The notes beneath the pieces are model-generated. The model had not been told where the DNA came from. It saw only the letters and a program-made list of their open reading frames with translations, and searched no databases. Shown in pieces: positions 1-9,754 of a DNA stretch of 11,372 bases (within the stretch, counting starts at the first letter, position 1; the number at the start of each line of letters is the position of its first letter). Source of the DNA: Pseudomonas sp. (lineage in GTDB: Bacteria > Pseudomonadota > Gammaproteobacteria > Pseudomonadales > Pseudomonadaceae); NCBI GenBank assembly GCA_003488145.1, contig DNMQ01000332.1, positions 1-11,372 on the forward strand. The letters run 5' to 3'. Both the position numbers and the translations under genes were made by a program.

Positions 1-1413
1 GCGGTAGGTGTAGCTGACCAAGAGATCCGTGGTGCCGGCCGGCGTGGTCGCGCCGATGATGTCCGGGCCGCCACGGGTCAGCAGGGTGATCAGCACGAAG
101 TTGTTGAAGTTGAAGGCAAAGCAGGCGATCAACAGCGGCATCAGCGGTTTGATCAGCTGCGGCAGGGTAATGCGCAGCAGGTTGTCCAGCGGACTGGCGC
201 CATCGATGGCCGAGGCCTCGTACTGATCCCGCGGGATGGCCTGCAAGAGGCCCATGCACAGCAGCAGCATGTAGGGGTAGCCGAGCCAGGTGTTGACGAT
301 GAGGATCATCGTGCGTGCCAGGGTCGGGTCGCTGAACCAGTCCGGGCGGATGCCGAACAGCCCCTCGAGCAGCAGGTTGATCTCGCCGAAGTTCTGGTTG
401 AACAGGCCGCGGAACACCAGGATGGAAATGAACCCCGGCACCGCGTACGGCAGGATCAGCATCAGCCGGTAAAAGGCCTTGCCGCGCACCAGCTCCCATT
501 GCAGCAGGCTGGCCAGCACCAGCCCCACGGCGAGCGTGAAGACCACGGTGAGCCCGGCGAAGGCAAAGGTCCAGGCGAAGATCTGCACGAAGGGTTCACG
601 GATGCTCGGCTCGCTCAGTACCCGGGTGAAGTTGGCGAAGCCGGCGAACACGGTGAAGCCCGGCGGCACCGCCTTGCCCGTCTCGTCGACATAGAAGCCG
701 CGCTCCATGTCGGCGGTCAGACGAGTACCGCTGCGGGTATCGACCAGCACGCCGGGGCCATCCTTACGGTAGACGGGTTCGACGGCGGCGACTTCACGCA
801 ATCCGTACAGCCGCAGCAGGCTGCCGTCCGGCCCCTGCATGACCCATTGCTCCAGCGCCTTGCGCCGCTGAATCACCTCGCGCAGCGGCAGCGCCTCGCC
901 CAGCCCATCGACGTCCTCGGCCGGCTGCAGCGTCAGCGGTGCTTCCGCATCCGGCTCGCCGGTCAGCGGCGAGCTGACGAACACGCCCTGCTCGCCCTTG
1001 TCCACCCGCAGCCGCTCGCCGTCGGGGCTCGGGTGCAGGGTGAAGCGAAAACGCTCGCCGGCCAAGTAGGTCTGGCTCAGGTGGTACTGCTCCACCTGGG
1101 CCAGGCTCAGCAGGTTGCTGCCGCTGTAGTTGGTAAAGCCGATGCCCACCGTGTACAGCAGCGGAAAGATGACGAACACCAGCATCCCGGCCACCGACGG
1201 AAAGATGTAGCGCTGCGCGTACATCCTCCGGTTGATGAACAGGTAGCTGGCGATTCCGGTCACCACCAGCCCGAGCAGGGCGAAGGCCATCTGCCCCTGC
1301 ACGTAGAGCGCGACCACCAGGTACAGCGCGAAGGAATTGAAGGTCAGCCACGCCAGCCAGCGCAGGCCGTTGGTCAGGGAGCGGGGCAAGCCCCGGGAGG
1401 TCGTACGGGTCAT
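1..1413 (-). CDS. malF: Maltose/maltodextrin ABC transporter permease MalF (3' end missing)
   Basis: Inner-membrane permease subunit of the MalFGK2 importer; with MalG it forms the channel that receives maltodextrin from MalE. 471 codons are visible and the frame is still open at base 1. E. coli MalF has 514 residues, so about 40 C-terminal residues are missing. Seen: three N-terminal hydrophobic segments (about residues 17-92); a long hydrophilic stretch (about 93-275) matching the periplasmic P2 loop special to MalF; further membrane segments; and the EAA loop that docks on MalK, starting at E399 (EASAIDGAS...ITLPQ). The end ...TDLLVSYTYR aligns with the E. coli region just before its last helix. 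It lies 100 bp downstream of malE in the same direction. The ATG at 1413 has no clear ribosome site. An in-frame GTG at 1446 has AAAGG about 10 nt upstream and could be the true start, adding 11 residues. Family assignment is very secure. Confidence 0.95.
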   Translation of the reverse strand, partial: MTRTTSRGLPRSLTNGLRWLAWLTFNSFALYLVVALYVQGQMAFALLGLVVTGIASYLFINRRMYAQRYIFPSVAGMLVFVIFPLLYTVGIGFTNYSGSNLLSLAQVEQYHLSQTYLAGERFRFTLHPSPDGERLRVDKGEQGVFVSSPLTGEPDAEAPLTLQPAEDVDGLGEALPLREVIQRRKALEQWVMQGPDGSLLRLYGLREVAAVEPVYRKDGPGVLVDTRSGTRLTADMERGFYVDETGKAVPPGFTVFAGFANFTRVLSEPSIREPFVQIFAWTFAFAGLTVVFTLAVGLVLASLLQWELVRGKAFYRLMLILPYAVPGFISILVFRGLFNQNFGEINLLLEGLFGIRPDWFSDPTLARTMILIVNTWLGYPYMLLLCMGLLQAIPRDQYEASAIDGASPLDNLLRITLPQLIKPLMPLLIACFAFNFNNFVLITLLTRGGPDIIGATTPAGTTDLLVSYTYR

Positions 1414-1478
1414 GACTGGGCTGGGCAACTCGGCACGGGCATTCACGGGAGCGGAACCTTTGAGAACGGAGCATAGTC

Positions 1479-1507
1479 CGCCGGCGCGCCCGAGGCGGCG
1501 GCCGGCG
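1479..1507. repeat. Inverted repeat in the malE-malF gap
   Basis: CGCCGGC (1479-1485) pairs with GCCGGCG (1501-1507) around a 15-nt loop. An alternative CCGCC/GGCGG pairing (1478-1482 with 1494-1498) is also possible. The element begins inside the malE stop-proximal spacer, with no T-tract on either strand, so it does not look like an intrinsic terminator. In E. coli, palindromic units in the malE-malF gap protect malE mRNA and make malE more abundant than malF; a similar role here is inference. In DNA this GC-rich, a 7-bp repeat could also be chance. Confidence 0.35.
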
Positions 1508-1513
1508 ACGGGT

Positions 1514-2701
<1,188 letters not shown>

Positions 2702-2801
2702 GCTTCGCTTTCCTCGTGGCTTCTTATTAGTTGTTCCACCTGCTGCCGGCCTGAGGCTCTGGCAGTCGTTCCATCCTCGGCGCGTCCTGTGCCATGTGCA
2801 T

Positions 2802-2811
2802 CCTCCTCCCC
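2802..2811 (-). promoter_or_regulatory. MalT box, perfect match, facing malE
   Basis: On the minus strand the bases read GGGGAGGAGG, identical to the MalT consensus GGGGA(T/G)GAGG known from enteric bacteria. It sits about 90 bp upstream of the malE start in a divergent malE/malS control region, where MalT sites occur in enteric maltose regulons. The match is seen directly; binding by a MalT homologue is inferred, and no malT lies in this window. Confidence 0.6.
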
Positions 2812-2814
2812 GAG

Positions 2815-2824
2815 GGGGCGGAGG
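2815..2824 (+). promoter_or_regulatory. MalT-like box facing malS
   Basis: Reads GGGGCGGAGG on the plus strand, one mismatch (C for A at position 5) from the MalT consensus. It lies 3 bp from the perfect box on the other strand, so the two form a head-to-head pair in the malE/malS divergent region. The mismatch falls in the GGA core, so this site is less certain than its neighbour. Confidence 0.4.
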
Positions 2825-2844
2825 GCGTAGAAGCGGGGCGTAGA
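2823..2844 (+). repeat. Two direct copies of GGGCGTAGA, 13-bp period
   Basis: GGGCGTAGA occurs at 2823-2831 and again at 2836-2844, directly next to the MalT-like pair and overlapping its edge. G-rich direct repeats beside MalT boxes could be further weak activator sites, since MalT binds cooperatively to arrays, or sites for another regulator. Only the repeat itself is seen; the function is a guess. Confidence 0.4.
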
Positions 2845-2954
2845 TCAGCCGTCGCAACGGCACAAAATACGCCATCAGCCTGGGGTTTACGCCTATACCC
2901 GGCTGCCAACGCGCGGTCAAATGTAGCGAAAAAGCATAATGGAGCCACATTTTG

Positions 2955-5024
2955 ATGCGCGCCCACCGGTTATCCGCCCTGCCGCTACTGTTCGGCCTCG
3001 CCCTGCCCTTGTCCGGCCTCGCCGCTCCCGAGCTGAGCGTTCGCCTGAACGACCAGCCGCTGTCACCGAGCTGGAACGCCTTGGCAGCCGATCGCTACGA
3101 CACGCTGCTGGAACTCGAACCCGGTCGGCTGCACCTGGTGATGCCGCAAGCAGGCGTCGAAAACACCGCGCTTGCGCCGTTCCGTCGTCAGCCGCTTGGC
3201 AAAGACAGCGCCTACCGCTACGAAGTGCCCGAGGCGGGGCGCTATCGCTTGATCGTCGAGACCGGCGCCTCAGCGGCGCTGCGCCTGTTACCAGTCAAGG
3301 CCGCCGAGCCGAAGGCAGCGGCACCAGTCTGCCAGGCCTGGGATGGCAGACCGGTAAACGTGTCGGTTGGAGACGTGTTCCGCAATGGCCAGACCCTGCG
3401 CGATGCGCTATCCGGCGCCACGGCGGTGGTGCGCAACGGCCAGGTGACATTGCAACCCGCCGCCGGCAGCGACGGCCTCTTGCTGCTCGAAGCCGCCGAG
3501 CCGGCCAAACCGGCACCGCGCGACTGGCGCAACGCGATCGTCTATTTCGTGCTCACCGACCGTTTCGCCAATGGCGATCCAGGCAACGACCGCAGCTATG
3601 GCCGCGAGCCGGACGGTCTCGATGAAATCGGCACCTTCCACGGCGGCGATCTCAAGGGGCTGACCGAACGGCTCGACCATATCGCCAGCCTCGGCGTCGA
3701 TGCGCTGTGGATCAGCGCACCCTACGAGCAGATCCACGGCTGGGTCGGCGGCGGCGATGGCGGCGACTTCCGCCACTACGGCTACCACGGCTACTACGCC
3801 CTGGATTTCACCCAGCTCGATGCCAACATGGGCAGCGAGGACGACCTGCGCGCGCTGATCCGCGCCGCCCATGCCCGCGGCATCCGCGTGTTGTTCGACG
3901 TGGTGCTGAACCATCCTGGCTATTCGACCCTGCAGGACATGCAGCAACAGGGCTTCGGCGCCCTGCGCGACGGCATGGCCGAGTACCTACCCGAGCAATG
4001 GAGCACCTGGCAGCCGGAAGCCCACGAAAATCTGCACGCCTACCACAACCTGGTGGACTACGAGCATCCGAGCTGGGCCGCCTGGTGGGGCCGCGACTGG
4101 GTGCGGGCGGGCATCGCAGATTACGACACACCGCCCAGTAGCACGGTCGATCCGCTCAAGGGCTCGCTGGCCTTTCTGCCGGATTTCCGTACCGAATCCG
4201 AGGCGGTCGTCGCGCTGCCCGAGTTTCTCGCGCGCAAGGCGCAGACCCGTGCCGAGCCGCGCGAGGGCTACCGGGTGCGCGACTACCTGATCGAATGGCT
4301 GACACTCTGGGTCCGCGAATACGGTGTTGATGGTTTCCGTGCCGACACCGTCAAGCATGTCGAGCCATCGACCTGGGCCGAACTGCGCGTGGCGGCCGAG
4401 CGCGCCCGCGCCGACTGGGCCCGCGCCAACCCGGACGATCCCATGGCCGACGAGCCGTTCTGGATGGTCGGCGAAGTGTTCGGTCATGGCCCCGAGGCCA
4501 GCGACTATCTGGATCAGGGTTTTGACGCGCTGATCAACTTCAACTTTCAGGAGCAGGCCGTGGCAGGCAGCGACTGCCTGGCCGCCGCCGAGTCCAGTTA
4601 CGCCGACTACGCCCGGCGCCTGGCCGAGACGCCCAGCCATAACCTGCTGAGCTACGCCTCGTCCCACGACACGGCGCTGTTCAATCAGCTGGCCAAGGGC
4701 GACCTGACCCGCCAGCGCGGCCTCGCCGCCGCCCTGCTGCTGGCGCCCGGCGCAGTGCAAATCTATTACGGCGACGAAAGCGCCCGCACCTTCGGTGCCA
4801 GCGGTTCGGACCCGTATCAGGGCACGCGCAGCCCGATGAACTGGGCCGAGCACGAACGCCCCGAAGTTGCCGCACTGATCGAGCACTGGCAGCGAATCGG
4901 CCGGTTCCGTGCGCGCCATCCGGCGATCGGCGCGGGTGAACATCGACTGCTTTCGCCCGGCCAGCCTTATGCCTTCGCTCGTGAACTGGGCGAGGACAAG
5001 GTCATCGTGGTGCAGGCCCGATGA
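2955..5024 (+). CDS. malS: Periplasmic alpha-amylase MalS
   Basis: Family 13 alpha-amylase that hydrolyses longer maltodextrins in the periplasm, making products the importer can handle. 689 residues (E. coli MalS 676) with co-linear similarity to E. coli MalS, including [14 protein letters not shown], [19 protein letters not shown] and APGAVQI(Y/F)YGDES stretches. Residues 1-23 are a signal peptide (cleavage near GLA|AP). An N-terminal MalS-specific domain runs to about residue 190, followed by the catalytic barrel. Conserved region I is DVVLNH (315-320). The catalytic triad is D464 (GFRAD), E507 (MVGE) and D572 (SSHD). The ATG at 2955 is preferred over the adjacent TTG at 2952; GGAG (2941-2944) lies 10 nt upstream. 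Divergent from malE. Its stop overlaps the start of the kinase-like gene as ATGA, so the two are almost surely one transcript with coupled translation. Confidence 0.95.
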   Translation: MRAHRLSALPLLFGLALPLSGLAAPELSVRLNDQPLSPSWNALAADRYDTLLELEPGRLHLVMPQAGVENTALAPFRRQPLGKDSAYRYEVPEAGRYRLIVETGASAALRLLPVKAAEPKAAAPVCQAWDGRPVNVSVGDVFRNGQTLRDALSGATAVVRNGQVTLQPAAGSDGLLLLEAAEPAKPAPRDWRNAIVYFVLTDRFANGDPGNDRSYGREPDGLDEIGTFHGGDLKGLTERLDHIASLGVDALWISAPYEQIHGWVGGGDGGDFRHYGYHGYYALDFTQLDANMGSEDDLRALIRAAHARGIRVLFDVVLNHPGYSTLQDMQQQGFGALRDGMAEYLPEQWSTWQPEAHENLHAYHNLVDYEHPSWAAWWGRDWVRAGIADYDTPPSSTVDPLKGSLAFLPDFRTESEAVVALPEFLARKAQTRAEPREGYRVRDYLIEWLTLWVREYGVDGFRADTVKHVEPSTWAELRVAAERARADWARANPDDPMADEPFWMVGEVFGHGPEASDYLDQGFDALINFNFQEQAVAGSDCLAAAESSYADYARRLAETPSHNLLSYASSHDTALFNQLAKGDLTRQRGLAAALLLAPGAVQIYYGDESARTFGASGSDPYQGTRSPMNWAEHERPEVAALIEHWQRIGRFRARHPAIGAGEHRLLSPGQPYAFARELGEDKVIVVQAR

Positions 5025-6136
5025 GTGCCGCCTCGCTGACCGCAGCGGCGCGGCGTCAGGCCCAGCTGGCCTTTCTCGCCAGCGGCACCGAGTTTCGCCT
5101 GGGCCGCGCCGAGGATTGCCCGTTGCCGCCGGAACAGCTGGCGGCGGTGCGCGGCGACGAGCCCTGGGTGCGTGCCTGCCTCGACGACGGTCTGACTGCG
5201 CGCGTCTACCGCGTGGAGCTGGCCGGCCACGACTGGGCGCTGAAGGTCGCCCGGCGGCCCTGTCGTGTGCAGAACCCCGATGGCCAGACGAGCTTTCTCA
5301 ACGAGCTGCAGCGCCGCCGCGACCTTGCCCGGCTGATGCGCACGCCGGAGCAGGCCGAACGCCTGGCCGGCATCGTGCCGACGCAGTACGCCTCGCTGCA
5401 GCAGGGCATCGTGCTGTCGCCCTGGGTCGAAGGCCGGCGCATCGATCGCTGGGATGAGCGTCAGCTCGTCGAGCTGTTCGACCTGCTGATCGTCTTGGTG
5501 CTGGCTGGCCTGTTCGAGTGGGATCTGGCACCGGGCAACACCCTGGACGATGGCCGCATCCGCCTGTTTGATTTTGGCTACCTCTACCCCTTCGACCCGC
5601 TGCGCCAGTACAACAGCGACGGCCTGGCCTCGCCTGGCTTTCATCCCGCCGAACGTTTCGAGACACGGCAGCTGTTTGCCTGCCTGCTGCGTATGGAGCA
5701 ACAAAGCGAGACATGGGCACTGGCCGATTTCGAGCTGGAGAAACGCATCGCGCTGGATGCCTACCAGCGGTTGCATCGAGAGCTGACTGGCCGCGGCGCA
5801 AGCGAAACGGTATTGGACTGGCTGAGCGGCCTGATGCGTCGCTGGCGCAACGCGCTGGCTGGCGATCTGGGCGGGCTGTACCTGCAGGAAGCCTGGCGCT
5901 CGCACTGGCTGGACGTCAAGGACGACCTCAGCGGACAGAGCTGCACGCCACTGACCCTGCAGCGCCTGGCCTGGCTCCGGGATAAAGCCACCACCCAACA
6001 TGCCGAGCTGCTCGCCAACGGTGCGCTGGCCAACGAACGACACCCAGACCGCGAAGCGCTGCTGAACGACCTGCGCCTGGCGGAAGCACAGGCAGTAGGC
6101 TGGCAGCTGGGCGATATGCAGAGCGCCGAAGGGTAG
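5021..6136 (+). CDS. Protein-kinase-like protein of unknown function, coupled to malS
   Basis: I cannot name this gene. The 371-residue product has no signal peptide and looks cytoplasmic. It shows kinase-fold landmarks in the right order: a loop GLTARVYRV (about 60-68), a beta-strand lysine K75 in WALKVA, a possible helix-C glutamate E95, a catalytic-loop motif WDLAPGN with D168 and N173, and a DFG motif at D184-G186. The usual His of HRD/HGD is replaced by Trp, as can happen in divergent families. A hydrophobic stretch at about 150-166 is probably the buried helix before the catalytic loop, not a membrane anchor. The C-terminal half (from about 190) is helical and has no motif I recognise. 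Start overlaps the malS stop (ATGA) and has no good ribosome site, implying translation by reinitiation. It could phosphorylate a sugar, a lipid-linked molecule or a protein; it lacks the GHLHxGQ-type loop I associate with maltokinases. Kinase-like fold fairly likely, substrate unknown. Confidence 0.85.
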   Translation: MSAASLTAAARRQAQLAFLASGTEFRLGRAEDCPLPPEQLAAVRGDEPWVRACLDDGLTARVYRVELAGHDWALKVARRPCRVQNPDGQTSFLNELQRRRDLARLMRTPEQAERLAGIVPTQYASLQQGIVLSPWVEGRRIDRWDERQLVELFDLLIVLVLAGLFEWDLAPGNTLDDGRIRLFDFGYLYPFDPLRQYNSDGLASPGFHPAERFETRQLFACLLRMEQQSETWALADFELEKRIALDAYQRLHRELTGRGASETVLDWLSGLMRRWRNALAGDLGGLYLQEAWRSHWLDVKDDLSGQSCTPLTLQRLAWLRDKATTQHAELLANGALANERHPDREALLNDLRLAEAQAVGWQLGDMQSAEG

Positions 6137-6296
6137 TGAGCTGCGCTGCTGCGGCAGCGGTGGAAAGTGCGCTAGCCGAGGGGGACGTTGCCTGACCGAA
6201 GCGCTGAAACGCTGGGCTTCAGCCCATCGCGACGGTGCCAGCGACGAAAAGAGCCCGCCTCACGATGGCGAGGCGGGCCGCAGATACCGCGTCCGG
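6137..6296. other. Convergent gap between kinase-like gene and amyP
   Basis: 160 bp between two converging genes. It contains the amyP terminator (6247-6278) and a small hairpin, TGGGC-TTCA-GCCCA (6213-6226), with no T-tract after it on either strand. I see no clear terminator for the plus-strand malS/kinase transcript and no coding potential. Confidence 0.6.
6247..6278 (-). terminator. Intrinsic terminator of amyP
   Basis: GCCCGCCTC (6253-6261) and GAGGCGGGC (6270-6278) form a perfect 9-bp stem with an 8-nt loop. Read on the minus strand, the stem is followed by CTCTTTT (four A's at 6247-6250 on the plus strand). It begins 18 nt after the amyP stop codon. On the plus strand no T-run follows, so it is one-directional. 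Confidence 0.85.
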
Positions 6297-7952
6297 CTAG
6301 AGCCGGCCAACCGTGGTGGCGCCCTCACTGGGCGTCACGCTGTTGTTGGCCCCGCCCTGCCATTGCCGCACCAGCGTTGCGTTGGCCTCATTGCGGATCA
6401 GGCATTTCCATTCCACATCCTGGCCGGCAGGCAGGGAGATGCTGCCCTTCCAGGTCGGGTAGGCGCTGGTATCGGTCAGGCGCACGGCGGAGGCCGGGCT
6501 CCAGTTGCCGAGCTGGCTGACGTTGCCCACCGCGTAGACGCTGTCGCCCATCTGCGTCACGCCGTTGTCGCAGCGGAAATTCACACTGACCAGGCCACCC
6601 TCGCCACCGTCATCCCCGCCGCCATCACCCGTGCCGCTGCGCCAGACCCGCACCTGGCCGTTGCTGGCGTTGACCGCCTCGCTGAAGCTGCCGCTGGCGA
6701 CCTGTCCGGGATTGCCCAGATCGGAGTTGAGCGCCACCACCAGGGTCTGCTGGCTGCCGCTGACGGTGGCGACCAGGCCGCTGTAGCCGCTGTGGAAGGT
6801 GATCGCCGAATCGGCACGCACGCCGGCTGCGCGACGTACCTGAATCAGCTGGCGGATGAAGTCGCCGTAGCCCCAGTCGTACATGTGCGACCAGTACACC
6901 ACCGGCGTGCCGGGGCTGGTGAGGATGTAGGCGTAGGCCTGGCGGATCAGCCCGTCCTGCAGCGCCCAGTGGTGCTGGCCACCGTTTTGCCCGGGCGAGT
7001 AGCCGGTGTCATGGTTGTCGACGAAGGTCACCGCCACCTCGCGCCAGCGCGGGTCCGGGTTGCCATTCAGACCGTTCTTCCAGTCGGCGACCGACCCGTT
7101 CTGCATGCGCTCCTTGAGCGCGAAGTCGAACACCGGGCACTTGGCCCGGTCGGACCAGTCCTTGATGATCTGCTGCCAGCTGGCGGTATTGCGCCAGTCC
7201 CAGCTCGGGTATTCAGAGGGGCCTTTCCACAGTTCGCCGACGCAGAAGCTGTTGTCGGCGCTGTCGGTCATCCAGCTGTCGACCCGCTCCGGCGCGTAGC
7301 CGCGGACGAAGTCGAAGCGGAAACCGCCGGCACCGTACCCGCTGCGCAGGTTGGCAAGCTCGTCGCGGAACATGCCGTAGACCTGCGGATGGCCGGTATT
7401 GAGGTCCGCGTCGCCGCCGATGAAACGATCACCGTCGTCGCAGTCATTGGGGTAGTTGCCCGGGTCGGCGCAGTCGTTGCGCCAGAAGCCCTGGCCGGCC
7501 GGCAGGTTGATTTCCTTGTCCGGGTAGCCGCGGTTCATGTGATTGGGCACCACGTCGTAGAGCACCTTCACCCCGGCACCGCCCAGCGCGCCGGCGGCCT
7601 GGCGCAGCTGGGCGTCGCTGCCGTAGCGGCCGTTCTTGTTGAAGTCGTGCCAGAAATAGCCCTCACCGCCGCCGGACTTGCTACCGTCGCTCCAGCTGGA
7701 GAAGTCACGCCAGGGCACCGGCATCCAGATTGCCGAGAAGCCGTCGGCGGCGATGGTCGAGGCCTGCTGACGGAGGATGTTGTACCAGTCGTTGGGCGCT
7801 TCGCGGACGACGTTCCAATGAAAGCCCTGGAGGATGATTTCGTCGCCGCCGTGGTAGCGCACGGCATTGGGGCTCTTGCCGGCCTGATCGGCCATGGACG
7901 GCAGCGGCAGCAGGATCGCCGCCAATACGGCGGCACGCAGGATATGGCTCAT
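6297..7952 (-). CDS. amyP: Maltotetraose-forming exo-amylase (G4-amylase)
   Basis: Glucan 1,4-alpha-maltotetraohydrolase (EC 3.2.1.60): a secreted family 13 enzyme releasing maltotetraose from non-reducing starch ends. 551 residues. The signal peptide is 1-21 (PLPSMA|DQAGKSP), giving the mature N-terminus known for the P. stutzeri enzyme. Catalytic residues are D214 (FRFD), E240 (CVGE) and D315 (DNHD), equal to mature D193, E219 and D294. A Gly/Asp-rich linker (about 439-453, TGDGGGDDGGEGG) joins a C-terminal CBM20 starch-binding domain (about 454-551, with NVSQLGNW and EWKC). From memory, the MO-19 enzyme has 548 residues; the extra three appear to lie in the linker. The ATG at 7952 is chosen for the signal peptide and for GGAG about 8-10 nt upstream; the open frame back to 8132 is not coding. 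Divergent from lamB and followed by its own terminator, so monocistronic. MalT-like boxes upstream suggest induction with the mal genes. Confidence 0.97.
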   Translation of the reverse strand: MSHILRAAVLAAILLPLPSMADQAGKSPNAVRYHGGDEIILQGFHWNVVREAPNDWYNILRQQASTIAADGFSAIWMPVPWRDFSSWSDGSKSGGGEGYFWHDFNKNGRYGSDAQLRQAAGALGGAGVKVLYDVVPNHMNRGYPDKEINLPAGQGFWRNDCADPGNYPNDCDDGDRFIGGDADLNTGHPQVYGMFRDELANLRSGYGAGGFRFDFVRGYAPERVDSWMTDSADNSFCVGELWKGPSEYPSWDWRNTASWQQIIKDWSDRAKCPVFDFALKERMQNGSVADWKNGLNGNPDPRWREVAVTFVDNHDTGYSPGQNGGQHHWALQDGLIRQAYAYILTSPGTPVVYWSHMYDWGYGDFIRQLIQVRRAAGVRADSAITFHSGYSGLVATVSGSQQTLVVALNSDLGNPGQVASGSFSEAVNASNGQVRVWRSGTGDGGGDDGGEGGLVSVNFRCDNGVTQMGDSVYAVGNVSQLGNWSPASAVRLTDTSAYPTWKGSISLPAGQDVEWKCLIRNEANATLVRQWQGGANNSVTPSEGATTVGRL

Positions 7953-8015
7953 CGCAAAACTCCGGTTCTTGTGCTTGTTCGGGTATCCGGCGACAAGGCC
8001 GCCAGATGAGGATGA

Positions 8016-9632
<1,617 letters not shown>

Positions 9633-9648
9633 GCCGCAACGTTTAAGT

Positions 9649-9673
9649 GCCGTCGCGGACCGACCGCGACGGC
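9649..9673 (+). terminator. First lamB-malM hairpin (10-bp stem)
   Basis: GCCGTCGCGG (9649-9658) and CCGCGACGGC (9664-9673) form a perfect 10-bp stem with a 5-nt loop, starting 16 bp after the lamB stop. It is followed by GCCCTTT, a poor T-tract, so it may act more as a 3' mRNA stabiliser than as a terminator. Confidence 0.6.
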
Positions 9674-9687
9674 GCCCTTTCCGCTCC

Positions 9688-9703
9688 CACCGTCCAGACG
9701 GTG
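9688..9703. repeat. Second lamB-malM hairpin
   Basis: CACCGTC (9688-9694) and GACGGTG (9697-9703) are perfect inverted copies separated by two bases, so the working stem is probably 6 bp with a 4-nt loop. It is followed by CCTTTG. It lies between the two larger hairpins. Confidence 0.5.
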
Positions 9704-9707
9704 CCTT

Positions 9708-9739
9708 TGCCCCGACGCTGGCAGGTCGGGGCATTTTTT
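9708..9739 (+). terminator. Strong intrinsic terminator between lamB and malM
   Basis: TGCCCCGAC (9708-9716) pairs with GTCGGGGCA (9725-9733), a 9-bp stem with an 8-nt loop, followed at once by six T's (9734-9739). The malM ribosome site (GGAG, 9744-9747) begins 5 bases later. malM expression from the lamB promoter therefore needs read-through, or malM has its own promoter that I do not see. Confidence 0.85.
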
Positions 9740-9754
9740 GTTCGGAGAACCACC

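Larger units (their letters stand above)
2702..2954. promoter_or_regulatory. Divergent malE/malS control region
   Basis: 253 bp between the divergent starts of malE and malS. It holds the paired MalT-like boxes and a 13-bp-period direct repeat near its middle, and the malE (GAGGAAA) and malS (GGAG, 2941-2944) ribosome sites at its ends. I see no clear sigma-70 promoter with both elements in either direction, which fits activator-dependent mal promoters that lack a good -35. The CATAAT at 2935-2940 is too close to the malS ribosome site to be its -10. Confidence 0.6.

Noticed and set aside
499..1476. 325-codon open frame on the plus strand, opposite malF
   Set aside because: malF is unmistakable on the minus strand; this product is a Gln/His/Gly-rich artefact.
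2935..2940. CATAAT as a -10 element for malS
   Set aside because: Transcription would begin after the GGAG ribosome site, and no -35 is found at 16-18 bp.
2702..2950. 83-codon N-terminal extension of malE
   Set aside because: It would bury the signal peptide, contains Pro/Arg-rich non-protein-like sequence, and overlaps the MalT boxes. The ATG at 2701 has a good ribosome site.
4967..6043. 358-codon open frame on the minus strand, opposite the kinase-like gene
   Set aside because: The plus-strand gene has kinase motifs and overlaps malS by ATGA; the reverse product is Gln/Ala-rich with no recognisable motif.
5021..6136. Reading the kinase-like gene as a maltokinase of the GlgE pathway
   Set aside because: The catalytic loop WDLAPGN and a true DFG fit a protein-kinase-like motif set better, and no trehalose synthase or glgE gene is nearby.
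6363..8009. 548-codon open frame on the plus strand, opposite amyP
   Set aside because: Antisense shadow of a clearly real gene. Its product is a low-complexity Ala/Val/Gly/His mix typical of GC-rich reverse frames, with no domain or ribosome site.
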